Below, one piece after another: positions 18,300 to 27,094 of a stretch of 64,000 nt of DNA (the first letter of the stretch is position 1; each line of letters starts with the position of its first letter). The stretch is from Arthrobacter ipis (lineage in GTDB: Bacteria > Actinomycetota > Actinomycetes > Actinomycetales > Micrococcaceae): positions 547,377-611,376 of the forward strand of contig NZ_JAAOXD010000004.1 of the NCBI RefSeq assembly GCF_014694315.1, written 5' to 3'. The position numbers were made by a program, and so were the translations under genes. The notes beneath the pieces were generated by a model. The model saw nothing but the letters and a program-made list of their open reading frames with translations. It was not told the DNA's origin and made no database searches.

Positions 18300-19682
18300 A
18301 TGAGTACGGAAAGCTCCGCCGCAAGGCGTGTAGAGGAAACCGACGTCAAGGCCTCAGGCCTCAAGAAAGTTGTCACGGCGTCCATGGCCGGCACCGTCGT
18401 GGAGTGGTATGAGTTCTTCCTCTACGCCTCGGCAGCCACCCTGGTCTTCGGCAAGGCCTTCTTCCCCAACGCCGGCACCGAGCTGGACGGCATCATCGCC
18501 GCCTTCCTCACCTACGCCGTAGGCTTTATTGCCCGCCCGATCGGCGGCATCGTCTTCGGCCACTTCGGCGATAAGTTCGGCCGCAAGCAGCTGCTGCAGC
18601 TGAGCATCATCCTGGTGGGTGTCTCCACCTTCCTGATGGGCTGCCTGCCGACGTTCCAGCAGATCGGTTACTGGGCGCCAGCGCTCCTGGTGTTCCTGCG
18701 GTTCGCGCAGGGCTTCGCCGTCGGCGGTGAATGGGGCGGTGCGGTTCTCCTCGTCGCAGAGCACAGCCCGAGCAAGTCCCGCGGGTTCTGGGCCAGCTGG
18801 CCGCAGTCGGCCGTGCCCATGGGCAACCTGCTCGCCACGGCCGTGCTGTTCATCCTGTCCTCGACGCTGACCCAGGACGCCTTCCTCGGCTGGGGCTGGC
18901 GCGTGGCGTTCTGGCTCTCCGCGGTGATCGTTGTGATCGGCTACTACATCCGCACCAAGGTCAACGACGCCCCGATCTTCCTCGAAGCCCGCAAAGAGGT
19001 CGAGGCCGGGCACAAGGGCTACGGCGTTGCCGAGGTCTTCAAGCGTTACCCGCGCGGCGTCTTCACCGCCATGGGCCTGCGCTTCGCCGAGAACATCCTC
19101 TACTACCTCGTGGTGACTTTCTCCATTACGTACCTCAAGACCGTGGTCCAGGCCGACACCACGCGGATCCTGCTGCTCCTGCTGTTCGCCCACGCCGTGC
19201 ACTTCGTCGCCGTTCCGCTCGTCGGCAAGCTTTCGGACCGCTTCGGCCGCAAGCCCGTCTACATGGCAGGCGCAATCCTGGGCGCCACCTGGGGCTTCTT
19301 CGCCTTCCCGATGATGGACACCAAGAACGACGTGATCATCCTGGCTTCCATCATGATCGGCCTGCTGTTCCACGCGCTCATGTACGCCGGCCAGCCCGCG
19401 ATCATGGCGGAAATGTTCCCCACCCGGATGCGCTACTCAGGCGTCTCCCTGGGCTACCAGGTGACCTCCATCGTGGCCGGTTCGCTGGCCCCGATCATCG
19501 CCGCCTCGCTCCTTTCCACCTACAAGTCCTCCGTTCCGGTAGCCATCTACCTGCTCATCGCCTGCGCCATCACCGCCGTCGCCGTGTTCTTCCTGAAGGA
19601 GACCCGCGGCGTCTCGCTCCACGACGTGGACGCGGCCGACGCCCAGGGCACGGCCGACCTGCTCGCGGCAGGCAAGAAGTAA
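18300..19682 (+). CDS. MFS transporter, metabolite:H+ symporter (MHS/ProP-like)
   Basis: A 460-residue major facilitator of the MHS type (12 TM). Typical segments: ASMAGTVVEWYEFFLYASAA, GFIARPIGGIVFGHFGDKFGRK, a second half signature KLSDRFGRKPVYMAG, and FPTRMRYSGVSLGYQ. MHS members import organic acids, betaines or proline with protons. The ATG at 18300 follows AAGGAG; an in-frame ATG at 18267 lacks a site. A perfect hairpin ends the gene. Upstream of an alcohol dehydrogenase and mmsBA, so a short hydroxyacid or alcohol-derived acid is a plausible substrate (inference). Confidence 0.92.
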   Translation: MSTESSAARRVEETDVKASGLKKVVTASMAGTVVEWYEFFLYASAATLVFGKAFFPNAGTELDGIIAAFLTYAVGFIARPIGGIVFGHFGDKFGRKQLLQLSIILVGVSTFLMGCLPTFQQIGYWAPALLVFLRFAQGFAVGGEWGGAVLLVAEHSPSKSRGFWASWPQSAVPMGNLLATAVLFILSSTLTQDAFLGWGWRVAFWLSAVIVVIGYYIRTKVNDAPIFLEARKEVEAGHKGYGVAEVFKRYPRGVFTAMGLRFAENILYYLVVTFSITYLKTVVQADTTRILLLLLFAHAVHFVAVPLVGKLSDRFGRKPVYMAGAILGATWGFFAFPMMDTKNDVIILASIMIGLLFHALMYAGQPAIMAEMFPTRMRYSGVSLGYQVTSIVAGSLAPIIAASLLSTYKSSVPVAIYLLIACAITAVAVFFLKETRGVSLHDVDAADAQGTADLLAAGKK

Positions 19683-19715
19683 ACAGGCCCGCAGCCTCAA
19701 ACTACGAGCATTCAG

Positions 19716-19754
19716 CATCTGCCCGGACCGCATGCACGCGGTCCGGGCAGATGC
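19716..19754 (+). terminator. Hairpin after MHS transporter
   Basis: GCATCTGCCCGGAC (19716-19729) is the perfect reverse complement of GTCCGGGCAGATGC (19741-19754), loop 11 nt with a further GC/GC pair, followed by CCGTTT. It separates the transporter from the alcohol dehydrogenase, which must be read through or have its own promoter. Confidence 0.75.
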
Positions 19755-19780
19755 CCGTTTCACCGACACCAAGGATTTCC

Positions 19781-20917
19781 ATGAAAGCTGCAGTCCTCTA
19801 CTCGACCGTCGCCAAGACCGATACCGCGCCGCAGAAGCCCAGCTACAAGGACGCACGGCCCCTGGTGGTGCAGGAGCTGGAGCGGCCGGAACCGCGCGCC
19901 GGTGAGCTGGGCGTTGCCATCACCTACTCCAGCCTGTGCCATTCCGATCTTTCCGTGGTGGACGGTTCACGGGTCCGGCCCCTTCCCATGGCGCTGGGCC
20001 ATGAGGCGGTGGGCCGCGTCGTGTCCGTCGGCGCCGGCGTCTCCGACGTGTCGGTGGATGACCACGTGGTGCTGGTTTTCGTCCCGAGCTGCGGGGACTG
20101 CCGCGCGTGCCGCGCCGGCCGTCCTGCGCTCTGCCACCGGGCGGCGGAGGTCAACGGCTCCGGCGACCTGCTGCACGGCGAGGCCCTGCTGCGGACGCCG
20201 TCGGGGGAGCGGATCAACCACCACCTGGGCGTCTCGGCCTTCGCCGACTACGCCGTGGTGGCCCGGGAATCGGTGGTGGTGATTGACGACGACGTCCCGG
20301 ACACCGTGGCGGCGATGTTTGGTTGCGCTGTGCTCACCGGAATGGGATCGGTGCTGAATACGGCCGCTGTGACGGCCGGCCAGTCGGTGGCCGTCTTCGG
20401 GCTCGGTGCGGTGGGCCTTTCCGCTGTCATGGCCGCCTCCCTCGCGGGGGCCGGCAGTGTGATCGCCATCGATCCAAATCCCGGCAAGCACCAGCTAGCC
20501 CTCGATTGCGGTGCCACAGCCGTAGGCACGCCTGACGACGCGGCCAGTCTCATCACGGACGCCGCCGGCGACGGCGTCGACGTCGCCATCGAAGCCGTTG
20601 GCTCGGCCGGCGTGATCGCCGCGTGCCTCGGGCACGTGACGCGGGGCGGCGCAGTGGTTTCTGTAGGCCTGCCCCATCCGTCGGCCGAGCTGACGGTGCC
20701 CGCCCTGCAGTTTGCCGGAGCCGGCAAACGTCTCCTCGGCTCCTACATGGGCGACGCCGTTCCCGGACGCGATATCCCGCTCTACCTGGGTTACTGGCGC
20801 GAGGGCAGGTTGCCGGTGGAGCTGCTGCACACCGACACCAGGCCGCTCACCGAGATCAACGAGGGGCTTGATGCACTGGCGTCGGGGCAGGTGGTACGGC
20901 GCCTGTTCCAGGCCTGA
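19781..20917 (+). CDS. Zinc-dependent alcohol dehydrogenase (MDR)
   Basis: A 378-residue MDR dehydrogenase. Catalytic zinc ligands are in SSLCHSDLSVVDG and GHEAVGRV; structural zinc cysteines in PSCGDCRACRAGRPALC; coenzyme motif AVFGLGAVGLSAVMAAS. The arrangement resembles class III/aryl alcohol dehydrogenases. The ATG at 19781 has AAGGATTTCC upstream; a much longer open frame from 18731 overlaps the transporter in another frame and is not real. Placed between the transporter and mmsBA, it may oxidise an alcohol feeding that route; the substrate is unknown. Confidence 0.88.
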   Translation: MKAAVLYSTVAKTDTAPQKPSYKDARPLVVQELERPEPRAGELGVAITYSSLCHSDLSVVDGSRVRPLPMALGHEAVGRVVSVGAGVSDVSVDDHVVLVFVPSCGDCRACRAGRPALCHRAAEVNGSGDLLHGEALLRTPSGERINHHLGVSAFADYAVVARESVVVIDDDVPDTVAAMFGCAVLTGMGSVLNTAAVTAGQSVAVFGLGAVGLSAVMAASLAGAGSVIAIDPNPGKHQLALDCGATAVGTPDDAASLITDAAGDGVDVAIEAVGSAGVIAACLGHVTRGGAVVSVGLPHPSAELTVPALQFAGAGKRLLGSYMGDAVPGRDIPLYLGYWREGRLPVELLHTDTRPLTEINEGLDALASGQVVRRLFQA

Positions 20918-20942
20918 CGGCAGCGTGCGGGTCTGCGCCGCA

Positions 20943-21851
20943 TCAGCCCGCCAGCACCTCTGCCCGGGCCTTCACTTCGTCCTTGAGTGACGCGACGACG
21001 GCCTGCACCGCGGCCGAGCGGAGGGATTCCGGGCGTGCCACCGCCCAGATGGGGAGCTGGCGCTCGAAGTCGTCGGCGAGCACGGGAACGAAGTCCGGCT
21101 GCCCGGCCACCATGAAGTTCGGCAGCAGCCCGATGCCTGCGCCTTGCCGCACCGCCTCCACCTGAGCGAACACACTCGTGGCCTGGAAGCTGGAGGAGGG
21201 CATGGGCAGCTGCGAGGACCAGCGGTGACCCAGCTCCGCCACCTGGAGCGCAGACTCAACGTAAGAGACAAAGCCGTGCTGCCCGACGTCGTCGAGCGTT
21301 TCCGGCAGACCGTGCTCCGCGGCGTAGCCGGGGCTGGCGTAGAGGCGCAGGTAGTAGTTGCTCAGGAAGATGGTCTGGGCGTTGCTGACGTCGGTCCGGC
21401 CAACCACGATCTCCAGGTCCACGCCGGATCTGTTCTGGCTGACCTTCCGCGTGGCGCTCAGCATCTCGATGTTCAGCTGCGGGTTCTGCTGCTGCAGGCG
21501 GACCAGCGCGGGCGTGACGAACACGGCTCCGACACCGTCCGTCGTCGCCACGCGCACCAGCCCGGACAGGGCGCTCTGATCCTGGCTGATCAGGCCGGAG
21601 AGCGATCCGAGGGTGTTCTCGATGGCCTCCGCCGCCTCCACGGCGGCCGCGCCGAGCTGGGTCAGTTCCCAGCCGTGCGGGCTGCGTTCGAGAGTGCGCC
21701 CGCCAAGCTGCCTGTCCAGGGCGAGGATCCGGCGGGAGATGGTGGTGTGGGTGGTGCCCAGCGTTTCCGCCACCGCGTTGAACCTGCCCAGGCGCGCCAC
21801 CGTCAGCAGGATCAGCAGGTCGTCCGGGCTCGGAAGCCGCCTCTGGTCCAC
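20943..21851 (-). CDS. LysR family transcriptional regulator
   Basis: A 302-residue LysR protein. N-terminal winged helix: LLILLTVARLGRFNAVAETL and THTTISRRILALDRQLGGRTLERS; then a substrate-binding domain to the end. The GTG at 21851 has GAAAGG 6 nt upstream, so it is preferred over an ATG at 21875 that has none. Divergent from mmsB with 137 nt between starts, so it probably controls mmsBA and perhaps itself. GTGCA-TCAG-TGCAC near 21870-21884 is a possible contact site. Confidence 0.9.
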   Translation of the reverse strand: MDQRRLPSPDDLLILLTVARLGRFNAVAETLGTTHTTISRRILALDRQLGGRTLERSPHGWELTQLGAAAVEAAEAIENTLGSLSGLISQDQSALSGLVRVATTDGVGAVFVTPALVRLQQQNPQLNIEMLSATRKVSQNRSGVDLEIVVGRTDVSNAQTIFLSNYYLRLYASPGYAAEHGLPETLDDVGQHGFVSYVESALQVAELGHRWSSQLPMPSSSFQATSVFAQVEAVRQGAGIGLLPNFMVAGQPDFVPVLADDFERQLPIWAVARPESLRSAAVQAVVASLKDEVKARAEVLAG

Positions 21852-21925
21852 GGCAAGCCTTTCATCCGTGTGCATCAGTGCACATACCGTCTGTAATTTT
21901 TCCCCTTGATTGCACTCTAGCAGGG

Positions 21926-21941
21926 TGTGATGGTGGACACA
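21926..21941 (+). promoter_or_regulatory. CRP/GlxR-like site before mmsB
   Basis: TGTGA-TGGTGG-ACACA matches TGTGA-N6-TCACA at 9 of 10 positions, 48 nt before the mmsB ATG in the LysR/mmsB divergent region. Function inferred. Confidence 0.5.
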
Positions 21942-21988
21942 GACCTTCCGGCCTCCGAGGCCGGATCCGAAGCAAAGGAGCTTGCGAC

Positions 21989-22891
21989 ATGGCAGTAATC
22001 GGCTGGATCGGCCTCGGCAACATGGGCGGTTTTATGTCCGCTAACCTTGCGAAGGCCGGGCACGATGTCCGCGGCTTCGACCTCAACACGGCGGCGCTCG
22101 CGGCCGCCGAGCAGGCCGGCGTCAAGCCTGCCGGCAGCATTGCCGAGGCCGTCGCCGGCGCTGACGTGGTGTTCACCATGCTGCCCAAGGGTGAGCACGC
22201 CCGCGCGGTCTACCTTGGCGAAGACGGCGTCCTCGCCCATGCCGACACCCGCACGCTGCTGGTGGACTCCTCCACCATCGACATTGCCTCCGCCCAGGAC
22301 CTGCACGACGCCGCCGCTGCCGCCGGCTTCCGCTTTGTGGACGCCCCGGTGTCCGGGGGCATGAGCGGGGCCAAGGCCGGGACGCTGACCTTCATGGTGG
22401 GCGGCGAGGAGGGCGCCGTCGCAGACGCCACCGGCTACATCGGCCCGATGGCAGCCAACATCATCCCCACCGGCGGCGCCACCACCGGGCAGGCAGCCAA
22501 AATCTGCAACAACCTGATGCTCTTCATCAACCTGGCGTCCACCGCCGAGGGCGCCGTCCTGGCCGACCGGCTGGGCCTGGACAAGCAAGTCTTCTGGGAC
22601 ATCGCGTCCGTTTCCTCGGGCGACTCCTGGGCACTGCGGACCTGGTACCCGGTGCCCGGCGTGGTCCCTACCGCCGCCTCCAACAACGACTTTGCGCCCA
22701 CCTTCACCACCGAACTGGCCAACAAGGACATCGGCCTTGCCATCAGCGCCGCCGAGGACACCGGCACGCCGCTCGAGATCGGCAAGCACGTCCAGCAGTT
22801 GTTCCAGCAGCTCATCGACGCTGGCGAAGCGGGCAAGGACTGCTCCATGATCATCAAGCTCGCCGACGGCTCGCTGAACTCCGCCAAATAG
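21989..22891 (+). CDS. mmsB: 3-hydroxyisobutyrate dehydrogenase
   Basis: A 300-residue beta-hydroxyacid dehydrogenase that oxidises 3-hydroxyisobutyrate to methylmalonate semialdehyde in valine catabolism. NAD motif IGLGNMGGFMSANLAKAG; substrate motif VDAPVSGGMSGAKAGTL; catalytic Lys171 in GQAAKICNNLML. The ATG at 21989 follows AAAGGAG; frames reaching 21878 are ignored. mmsA follows after 50 nt, giving the next pathway step. Related enzymes act on 3-hydroxypropionate, which remains possible. Confidence 0.94.
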   Translation: MAVIGWIGLGNMGGFMSANLAKAGHDVRGFDLNTAALAAAEQAGVKPAGSIAEAVAGADVVFTMLPKGEHARAVYLGEDGVLAHADTRTLLVDSSTIDIASAQDLHDAAAAAGFRFVDAPVSGGMSGAKAGTLTFMVGGEEGAVADATGYIGPMAANIIPTGGATTGQAAKICNNLMLFINLASTAEGAVLADRLGLDKQVFWDIASVSSGDSWALRTWYPVPGVVPTAASNNDFAPTFTTELANKDIGLAISAAEDTGTPLEIGKHVQQLFQQLIDAGEAGKDCSMIIKLADGSLNSAK

Positions 22892-22941
22892 CCCTGTCCC
22901 CACATCTTCCCCCAACTCTGAAACACGAAAAGAGACGTTCC

Positions 22942-24426
22942 TTGGAAACGATTCCGCATTTCATCAACGGCAGCCGTGTCAGCGACGCCGAACGCTTCGG
23001 CCCCGTCTTCAACCCCGCCACCGGCGAGCAGGAGAAGCAGGTGGCGCTGGCCTCGGCGTCGCGGACCGAGGAGGCCATCGCGGCCGCCCGGGCCGCGCTG
23101 CCCGCGTGGCGGGCCACCAGCCTGGCCAAGCGCACCAACATCTTCTTCCGCGTGCGTGAGATCCTGAACCAGCGCAAGCCCGAGCTCGCGGCGATTCTCA
23201 CGAGCGAGCACGGCAAGGTCCTCTCCGACGCTGCGGGTGAAATTTCCCGCGGCCTGGAAAACATCGAGTTCGCCACCGGCCTGTCCCACATGCTCAAGGG
23301 TGAGCGCTCCGAGCAGGTTTCCAGCGGCATCGACGTCCACTCCGTGCGCCAGCCGGTGGGCGTCGTGGCCTGCATTACCCCGTTCAACTTCCCGGCCATG
23401 GTCCCGCTGTGGATGATCGGCAGCGCTCTGGCCTGCGGCAACACCGTGCTGCTGAAGCCCAGCGAGAAGGATCCGTCGGCCGCCATCTTCATCGCCGAGG
23501 CTTTTGCCGAAGCGGGGCTGCCCGCCGGCGTGCTGAACGTGGTCCAGGGGGACAAGGAAGCCGTTGACGTCCTGCTCGAGCACCCCGACGTGAAAGCCGT
23601 GAGCTTCGTCGGCTCCACGCCCATCGCGCAGTCGATCTACAAGCGGGCGGCCGACCACGGCAAGCGGGTCCAGGCCCTGGGCGGCGCGAAGAACCACATG
23701 GTGGTGCTGCCCGACGCCGACCTGGACATGGCGGCCGACGCTGCGGTTTCCGCGGCCTACGGTTCGGCGGGCGAACGCTGCATGGCCGTCAGCGTCCTGG
23801 TGGCGGTGGGCAACATCGCCGACGACCTGGTGCAGGCGATCTCCAGCCGGATGGCTGGCCTCCAGATCGGCCCGGGAACCGACCCGGCCTCCCAGATGGG
23901 TCCGCTGATTACCGCGGAGCACCGGGACCGCGTGGCCTCCTACGTGGCGGGAGCGGAAAACGAAGGTGCCACCGTCGTCGTCGACGGGCGTTCGCAGCAG
24001 TTCGATTCGGACGGCTTCTTTATCGGGGTCAGCCTGGTGGACCACGTGAAGCCGGGCATGAAGGTGTACGACGACGAGATCTTCGGCCCGGTCCTGTCAG
24101 TCGTCCGCGTCGACACCTACAGCGACGCCGTCCGGCTGGTCAACGAGAACGAGTTCGGCAACGGCACGGCCATCTTCACGCGCGACGGCGGCGCCGCACG
24201 GCAGTTCGAGTTCGACGTCGATGCCGGCATGGTGGGCGTCAATGTGCCGATTCCGGTCCCGGTGGGCACCTTCTCATTCGGCGGCTGGAAGAACTCCCTG
24301 TTCGGCGACACCCACATGTACGGCCCGGACAGCATCCGGTTCTACACCCGGGGCAAGGTGGTCACCACGCGCTGGCCGGACCCGTCCACCTCGATCATTG
24401 ACCTCGGCTTCCCGCAGATCGACTAA
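22942..24426 (+). CDS. mmsA: Methylmalonate-semialdehyde dehydrogenase (CoA-acylating)
   Basis: A 494-residue aldehyde dehydrogenase. Cys280 (GSAGERCMAVS) is the nucleophile. The segment around 247-253 reads GGAKNHMVV in place of the usual ELGGK glutamate, the hallmark of CoA-dependent MSDH. TPFNFPAMVPLWM and IPVPVGTFSFGGWK are family motifs. It makes propionyl-CoA or acetyl-CoA from methylmalonate or malonate semialdehyde. The only usable start is TTG at 22942 with a weak site (AAAAGAG), which may lower its rate relative to mmsB. A terminator follows. Confidence 0.93.
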   Translation: METIPHFINGSRVSDAERFGPVFNPATGEQEKQVALASASRTEEAIAAARAALPAWRATSLAKRTNIFFRVREILNQRKPELAAILTSEHGKVLSDAAGEISRGLENIEFATGLSHMLKGERSEQVSSGIDVHSVRQPVGVVACITPFNFPAMVPLWMIGSALACGNTVLLKPSEKDPSAAIFIAEAFAEAGLPAGVLNVVQGDKEAVDVLLEHPDVKAVSFVGSTPIAQSIYKRAADHGKRVQALGGAKNHMVVLPDADLDMAADAAVSAAYGSAGERCMAVSVLVAVGNIADDLVQAISSRMAGLQIGPGTDPASQMGPLITAEHRDRVASYVAGAENEGATVVVDGRSQQFDSDGFFIGVSLVDHVKPGMKVYDDEIFGPVLSVVRVDTYSDAVRLVNENEFGNGTAIFTRDGGAARQFEFDVDAGMVGVNVPIPVPVGTFSFGGWKNSLFGDTHMYGPDSIRFYTRGKVVTTRWPDPSTSIIDLGFPQID

Positions 24427-24486
24427 ACTCGACTCTCGGTTTACATCAAACCTTGATTTGGGCCGGTCAAGACCGTCCCGGGCCTC

Positions 24487-24534
24487 AGCCCGCGTCCCGC
24501 AGCCACAAGCAGCGGCACGCGGGCTGTTCCTTTT
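24487..24534 (+). terminator. Terminator after mmsA
   Basis: AGCCCGCGT (24487-24495) pairs with ACGCGGGCT (24517-24525), with inner CCGC/GCGG pairing, followed by GTTCCTTTT. Typical intrinsic terminator. Confidence 0.8.
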
Positions 24535-24564
24535 CCCGTGCGAACGGCTTCCCGTGCGAACGGC
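24533..24564. repeat. Perfect 16-bp tandem duplication
   Basis: TTCCCGTGCGAACGGC occurs twice in a row (24533-24548, 24549-24564), beginning in the T tract of the mmsA terminator. Non-coding; looks like slippage. Confidence 0.85.
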
Positions 24565-24612
24565 CACCTGCGGCCCCAAACCGAGCGCCGCCGTCGTACG
24601 CCCTGCCCTAAA

Positions 24613-24648
24613 TGGAGTTTTTGTCCAGATAATGGCCCAAAAACTCCA
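24613..24648. repeat. Intergenic palindrome
   Basis: TGGAGTTTTTG (24613-24623) is the perfect reverse complement of CAAAAACTCCA (24638-24648), loop 14 nt, just after the SHOCT gene stop side and downstream of mmsA. The A/T-rich arms contrast with the surroundings. It may terminate both convergent genes or be a dispersed repeat. Confidence 0.7.
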
Positions 24649-24672
24649 GCTCAGCGGGAGCTGTACCTCGGC

Positions 24673-25233
24673 CTAGCCGTTCATGATGTCGTTGCGCCGG
24701 GCCATGTACTCCTCCATGGAGAGCTGGCCTTCGCTGTACTGCTGGTCCAGTTCAGCCAGTTTCCGTGCACGGAACCCCTGCGGAGCCGACGGCGGCGGGG
24801 GAGTCGAAGGTGCCGGTCCAGTGGAAGGGGCCGGATTCTGCTGTGGCGGGTTGGCGCGGTATTCCGGGCTGTCCTCATAGGGAACCTGCCCCTGCTGCCA
24901 CGACGGCGCACCGGCACCGCCGGGACCGGGCTGATTCAGGGGCGGAAGCTCTTCCCGGCCACCCCGCTGGGGGAATCCCAACCCGCCGCTGAAGTAGTCC
25001 TGCTGCGTGTAGCCGTCCCGAGGCCGGTTGTCCGGACGGCCCTGGAACGGGCCTCCGAACGGGCTGCCCGGCTGGTTGCCGAACTGGTCGGGTCCCTGAT
25101 TGGGAAACTGGCCCGGGTACTGTCCGGGCAGGCCGGGCCCTTGGTTGCGCTGTTGGACTGACCTCCGGTACATCCGCATGCCCATGGGAATCAGGACGGC
25201 CAGAATGATGATCCAGAAAAATAAGTCGAACAC
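24673..25233 (-). CDS. SHOCT domain membrane-anchored protein
   Basis: A 186-residue protein. One N-terminal TM (FFWIIILAVLIPMGMRMYRR) is followed by a long Gly/Pro/Gln/Asn-rich linker (about 30-150), and the C-terminus ends with a SHOCT motif (LAELDQQYSEGQLSMEEYMA, then RRNDIMNG). SHOCT segments are short oligomerisation tails of unclear role. It is transcribed towards the mmsA terminator. Function unknown. Confidence 0.85.
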   Translation of the reverse strand: MFDLFFWIIILAVLIPMGMRMYRRSVQQRNQGPGLPGQYPGQFPNQGPDQFGNQPGSPFGGPFQGRPDNRPRDGYTQQDYFSGGLGFPQRGGREELPPLNQPGPGGAGAPSWQQGQVPYEDSPEYRANPPQQNPAPSTGPAPSTPPPPSAPQGFRARKLAELDQQYSEGQLSMEEYMARRNDIMNG

Positions 25234-25340
25234 GGTGAAGCCTCCCGGTGAGTGTCCATTCCAGCTTAGTCCTGTCAGGAAACGGGCCCGGCGTCCTTAT
25301 GCCGAAAGCGCACGGCTGCACCGGAAGGCTGCGGTGGAAG

Positions 25341-26310
25341 TCAGGAACCAGCCGGAATCCGAACTGTCGGCATTTCGAGAAAGTCCCCGTAGTCAGCCAC
25401 TGCCACCGCCAGTGCCTGCTCAGCGGCAGGGCCGAGCGGCCGGGAAAGACGGATGTCGAGTTCGCAGCGCTGCGCGGCGGACCCGCGCCGGACCAGCGAG
25501 TGCCGCCAGGAGCCGGCCTGCACTCCGTCGGCCAGGACCACATGCATGGGGTTGTCGCCAAAGGGATAGGCGGGCGCGGTTCCACCGAAGTAATGCCGAG
25601 AGACCGAATAGCCCATGATGTATTCGTCGTAGCACTGGACCAGATCGATCTGCGGCCGTCCATCCCCGGCCCGCTCCGGTTCCAAGCCCCGCCCCAACCC
25701 GCCGCCGTGCCCCAGTGTCTCCCTTCCGGATTCCGGCGGCCGAAGATAGAAGTCAGAGCCGTCGAAGCTGGCCGCAACGATGGCGCCCGGAGCGGTCTCG
25801 TCCGCCAGCGCCAACCCCTTGCGCACATCAGTCATCGTGAGTCCCGACCAGTCCGCGCAGTCCCGGACGGTGGCAGGCCCCCGGCTTCCGAAGTACCTCA
25901 GCGTCAGGGCCGCCAAAGACTCTTCCCGGGAGGGCGCGGCAGCCGGGGCGGCCCCGGCGACGCGCTCATCGAACGCCGCATACGTCTGCCGCAGTGCGCC
26001 GCCGGGACTTCTCACGGGCGCGCCGCTCACCAGCACCCAGGGCCCGCAGCCACGGCAGGTCATCGCGGTGCACAAAATGCCACGTGGGCCGGAGGATGTG
26101 GGTCCGGAGAATGCGGCCGTCGGCGAGTGCCTGCTCCACATCGGCGGCCGTCGCGCCGCCGGTCCGCTGGGCCAAGGACCAGCGCGCATAGGGGAACTCC
26201 TGCGCCTGTACGGCCAGCAGGTTCTTCACGGCTTCCTCGGCGGTGGCCGCCCGCGGCTCCCTCAGCTGCTGGCCGGCCAGCCGCGTCCGCAGCACCTCAT
26301 GGGGTTCCAT
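25341..26310 (-). pseudogene. Winged-helix DNA-binding domain protein, frameshifted with internal deletion
   Basis: Two overlapping frames hold one family. The first part (start 26310) reads MEPHEVLRTRLAGQQLREPR to THILRPTWHFVHRDDLPWLR, then runs into unrelated residues and stops. The second frame, from about 26045 down to 25341, carries SGAPVRSPGGALRQTYAAFD, RYFGSRGPATVRDCADWSGL and IDLVQCYDEYIMGYS. In full-length members (about 370 residues, as I recall) some 80-100 residues separate these parts, so a deletion that also shifts frame lies near 26020-26050. The intact protein is of the HTH_42 type linked to DNA repair or stress. Assembly error is possible. Confidence 0.75.
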
Positions 26311-26420
26311 GCCCGACGCTGCTCCTCGCCTTTGCCAGTCCAGTCAGCCCATCCTGTACCGCCGCCGCCTGACTACGCCACCGTAGGTTGCAACCCGCGG
26401 GTAACTGTAAGAATGGAGCC

Positions 26421-27071
26421 ATGACTTTAGCCGACTCCTTTCCTGCCCCCGTTGTTCTGTGGTCCAAGCCTGAGGAAGCCAGGGCCGGCAAGCCACTGCT
26501 CGTCCTGCTGCACGGCTACGGCGCGAACGAGCAGGACCTCCTCAGCCTGGCTGACATGCTCCCGGACGAGTTCACGGTGGCATCGGTCCGGGCCCCCATC
26601 GCCATGGGGCCGGGCTTTTCCTGGTTCCCGCTGACGGGGTCGATCGAATATTCCGTAGACGCCGTCAAGGACGCGTCGGCGTACGTGCTGGACTGGCTGG
26701 ACACGGTCAAGGCCAGCCACCCGTCCGTCACGCTGCTCGGGTTCTCGATGGGTATGGCCATGGCCACCACGCTGCTGCGTCAGCGGCCCACTGACTTTGC
26801 CGCCGTCGTCGGACTTTCAGGCTTTGTGGTTAACGCGGAGTCCGACGGCGAGTTCCGCGACGCCGAGCTGGACGGAACAGTGCCGCTGTTCTGGGGCCGG
26901 GATCAGCAGGATCCGGTCATCACGCCGGACAAGATCGAGTACACGATGGGCTGGGTGCGCAAGCACGTGAAGCTGACCAAGGTCCTCTACACCGGCATGT
27001 GGCACGGCATCAACGCCCAGGAGATCGGGCACGTGTCCGAGTTCCTCACCCACGAGGTGTTGAAAAAGTAA
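26421..27071 (+). CDS. Alpha/beta hydrolase (phospholipase/carboxylesterase type)
   Basis: A 216-residue esterase of the phospholipase/carboxylesterase group. LLVLLHGYGANEQDLLSLA is the oxyanion region, LLGFSMGMAMATTLL holds the nucleophile Ser in GFSMG, FWGRDQQDPVI the Asp and MWHGINAQEI the His. The ATG at 26421 is preceded by AAGAAT ending 6 nt before it, so the mRNA may be leaderless; the upstream TTG at 26388 is unlikely. Substrate unknown. Confidence 0.88.
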   Translation: MTLADSFPAPVVLWSKPEEARAGKPLLVLLHGYGANEQDLLSLADMLPDEFTVASVRAPIAMGPGFSWFPLTGSIEYSVDAVKDASAYVLDWLDTVKASHPSVTLLGFSMGMAMATTLLRQRPTDFAAVVGLSGFVVNAESDGEFRDAELDGTVPLFWGRDQQDPVITPDKIEYTMGWVRKHVKLTKVLYTGMWHGINAQEIGHVSEFLTHEVLKK

Positions 27072-27094
27072 GCCCCTTTTAGCGAAGCAAGCTT

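Noticed and set aside
18731..20917. A 728-residue plus-strand frame apparently fusing an Arg/Pro/His-rich segment to the alcohol dehydrogenase
   Set aside because: Its first 350 residues overlap the MHS transporter in another frame; the dehydrogenase has its own ATG at 19781 after a terminator.
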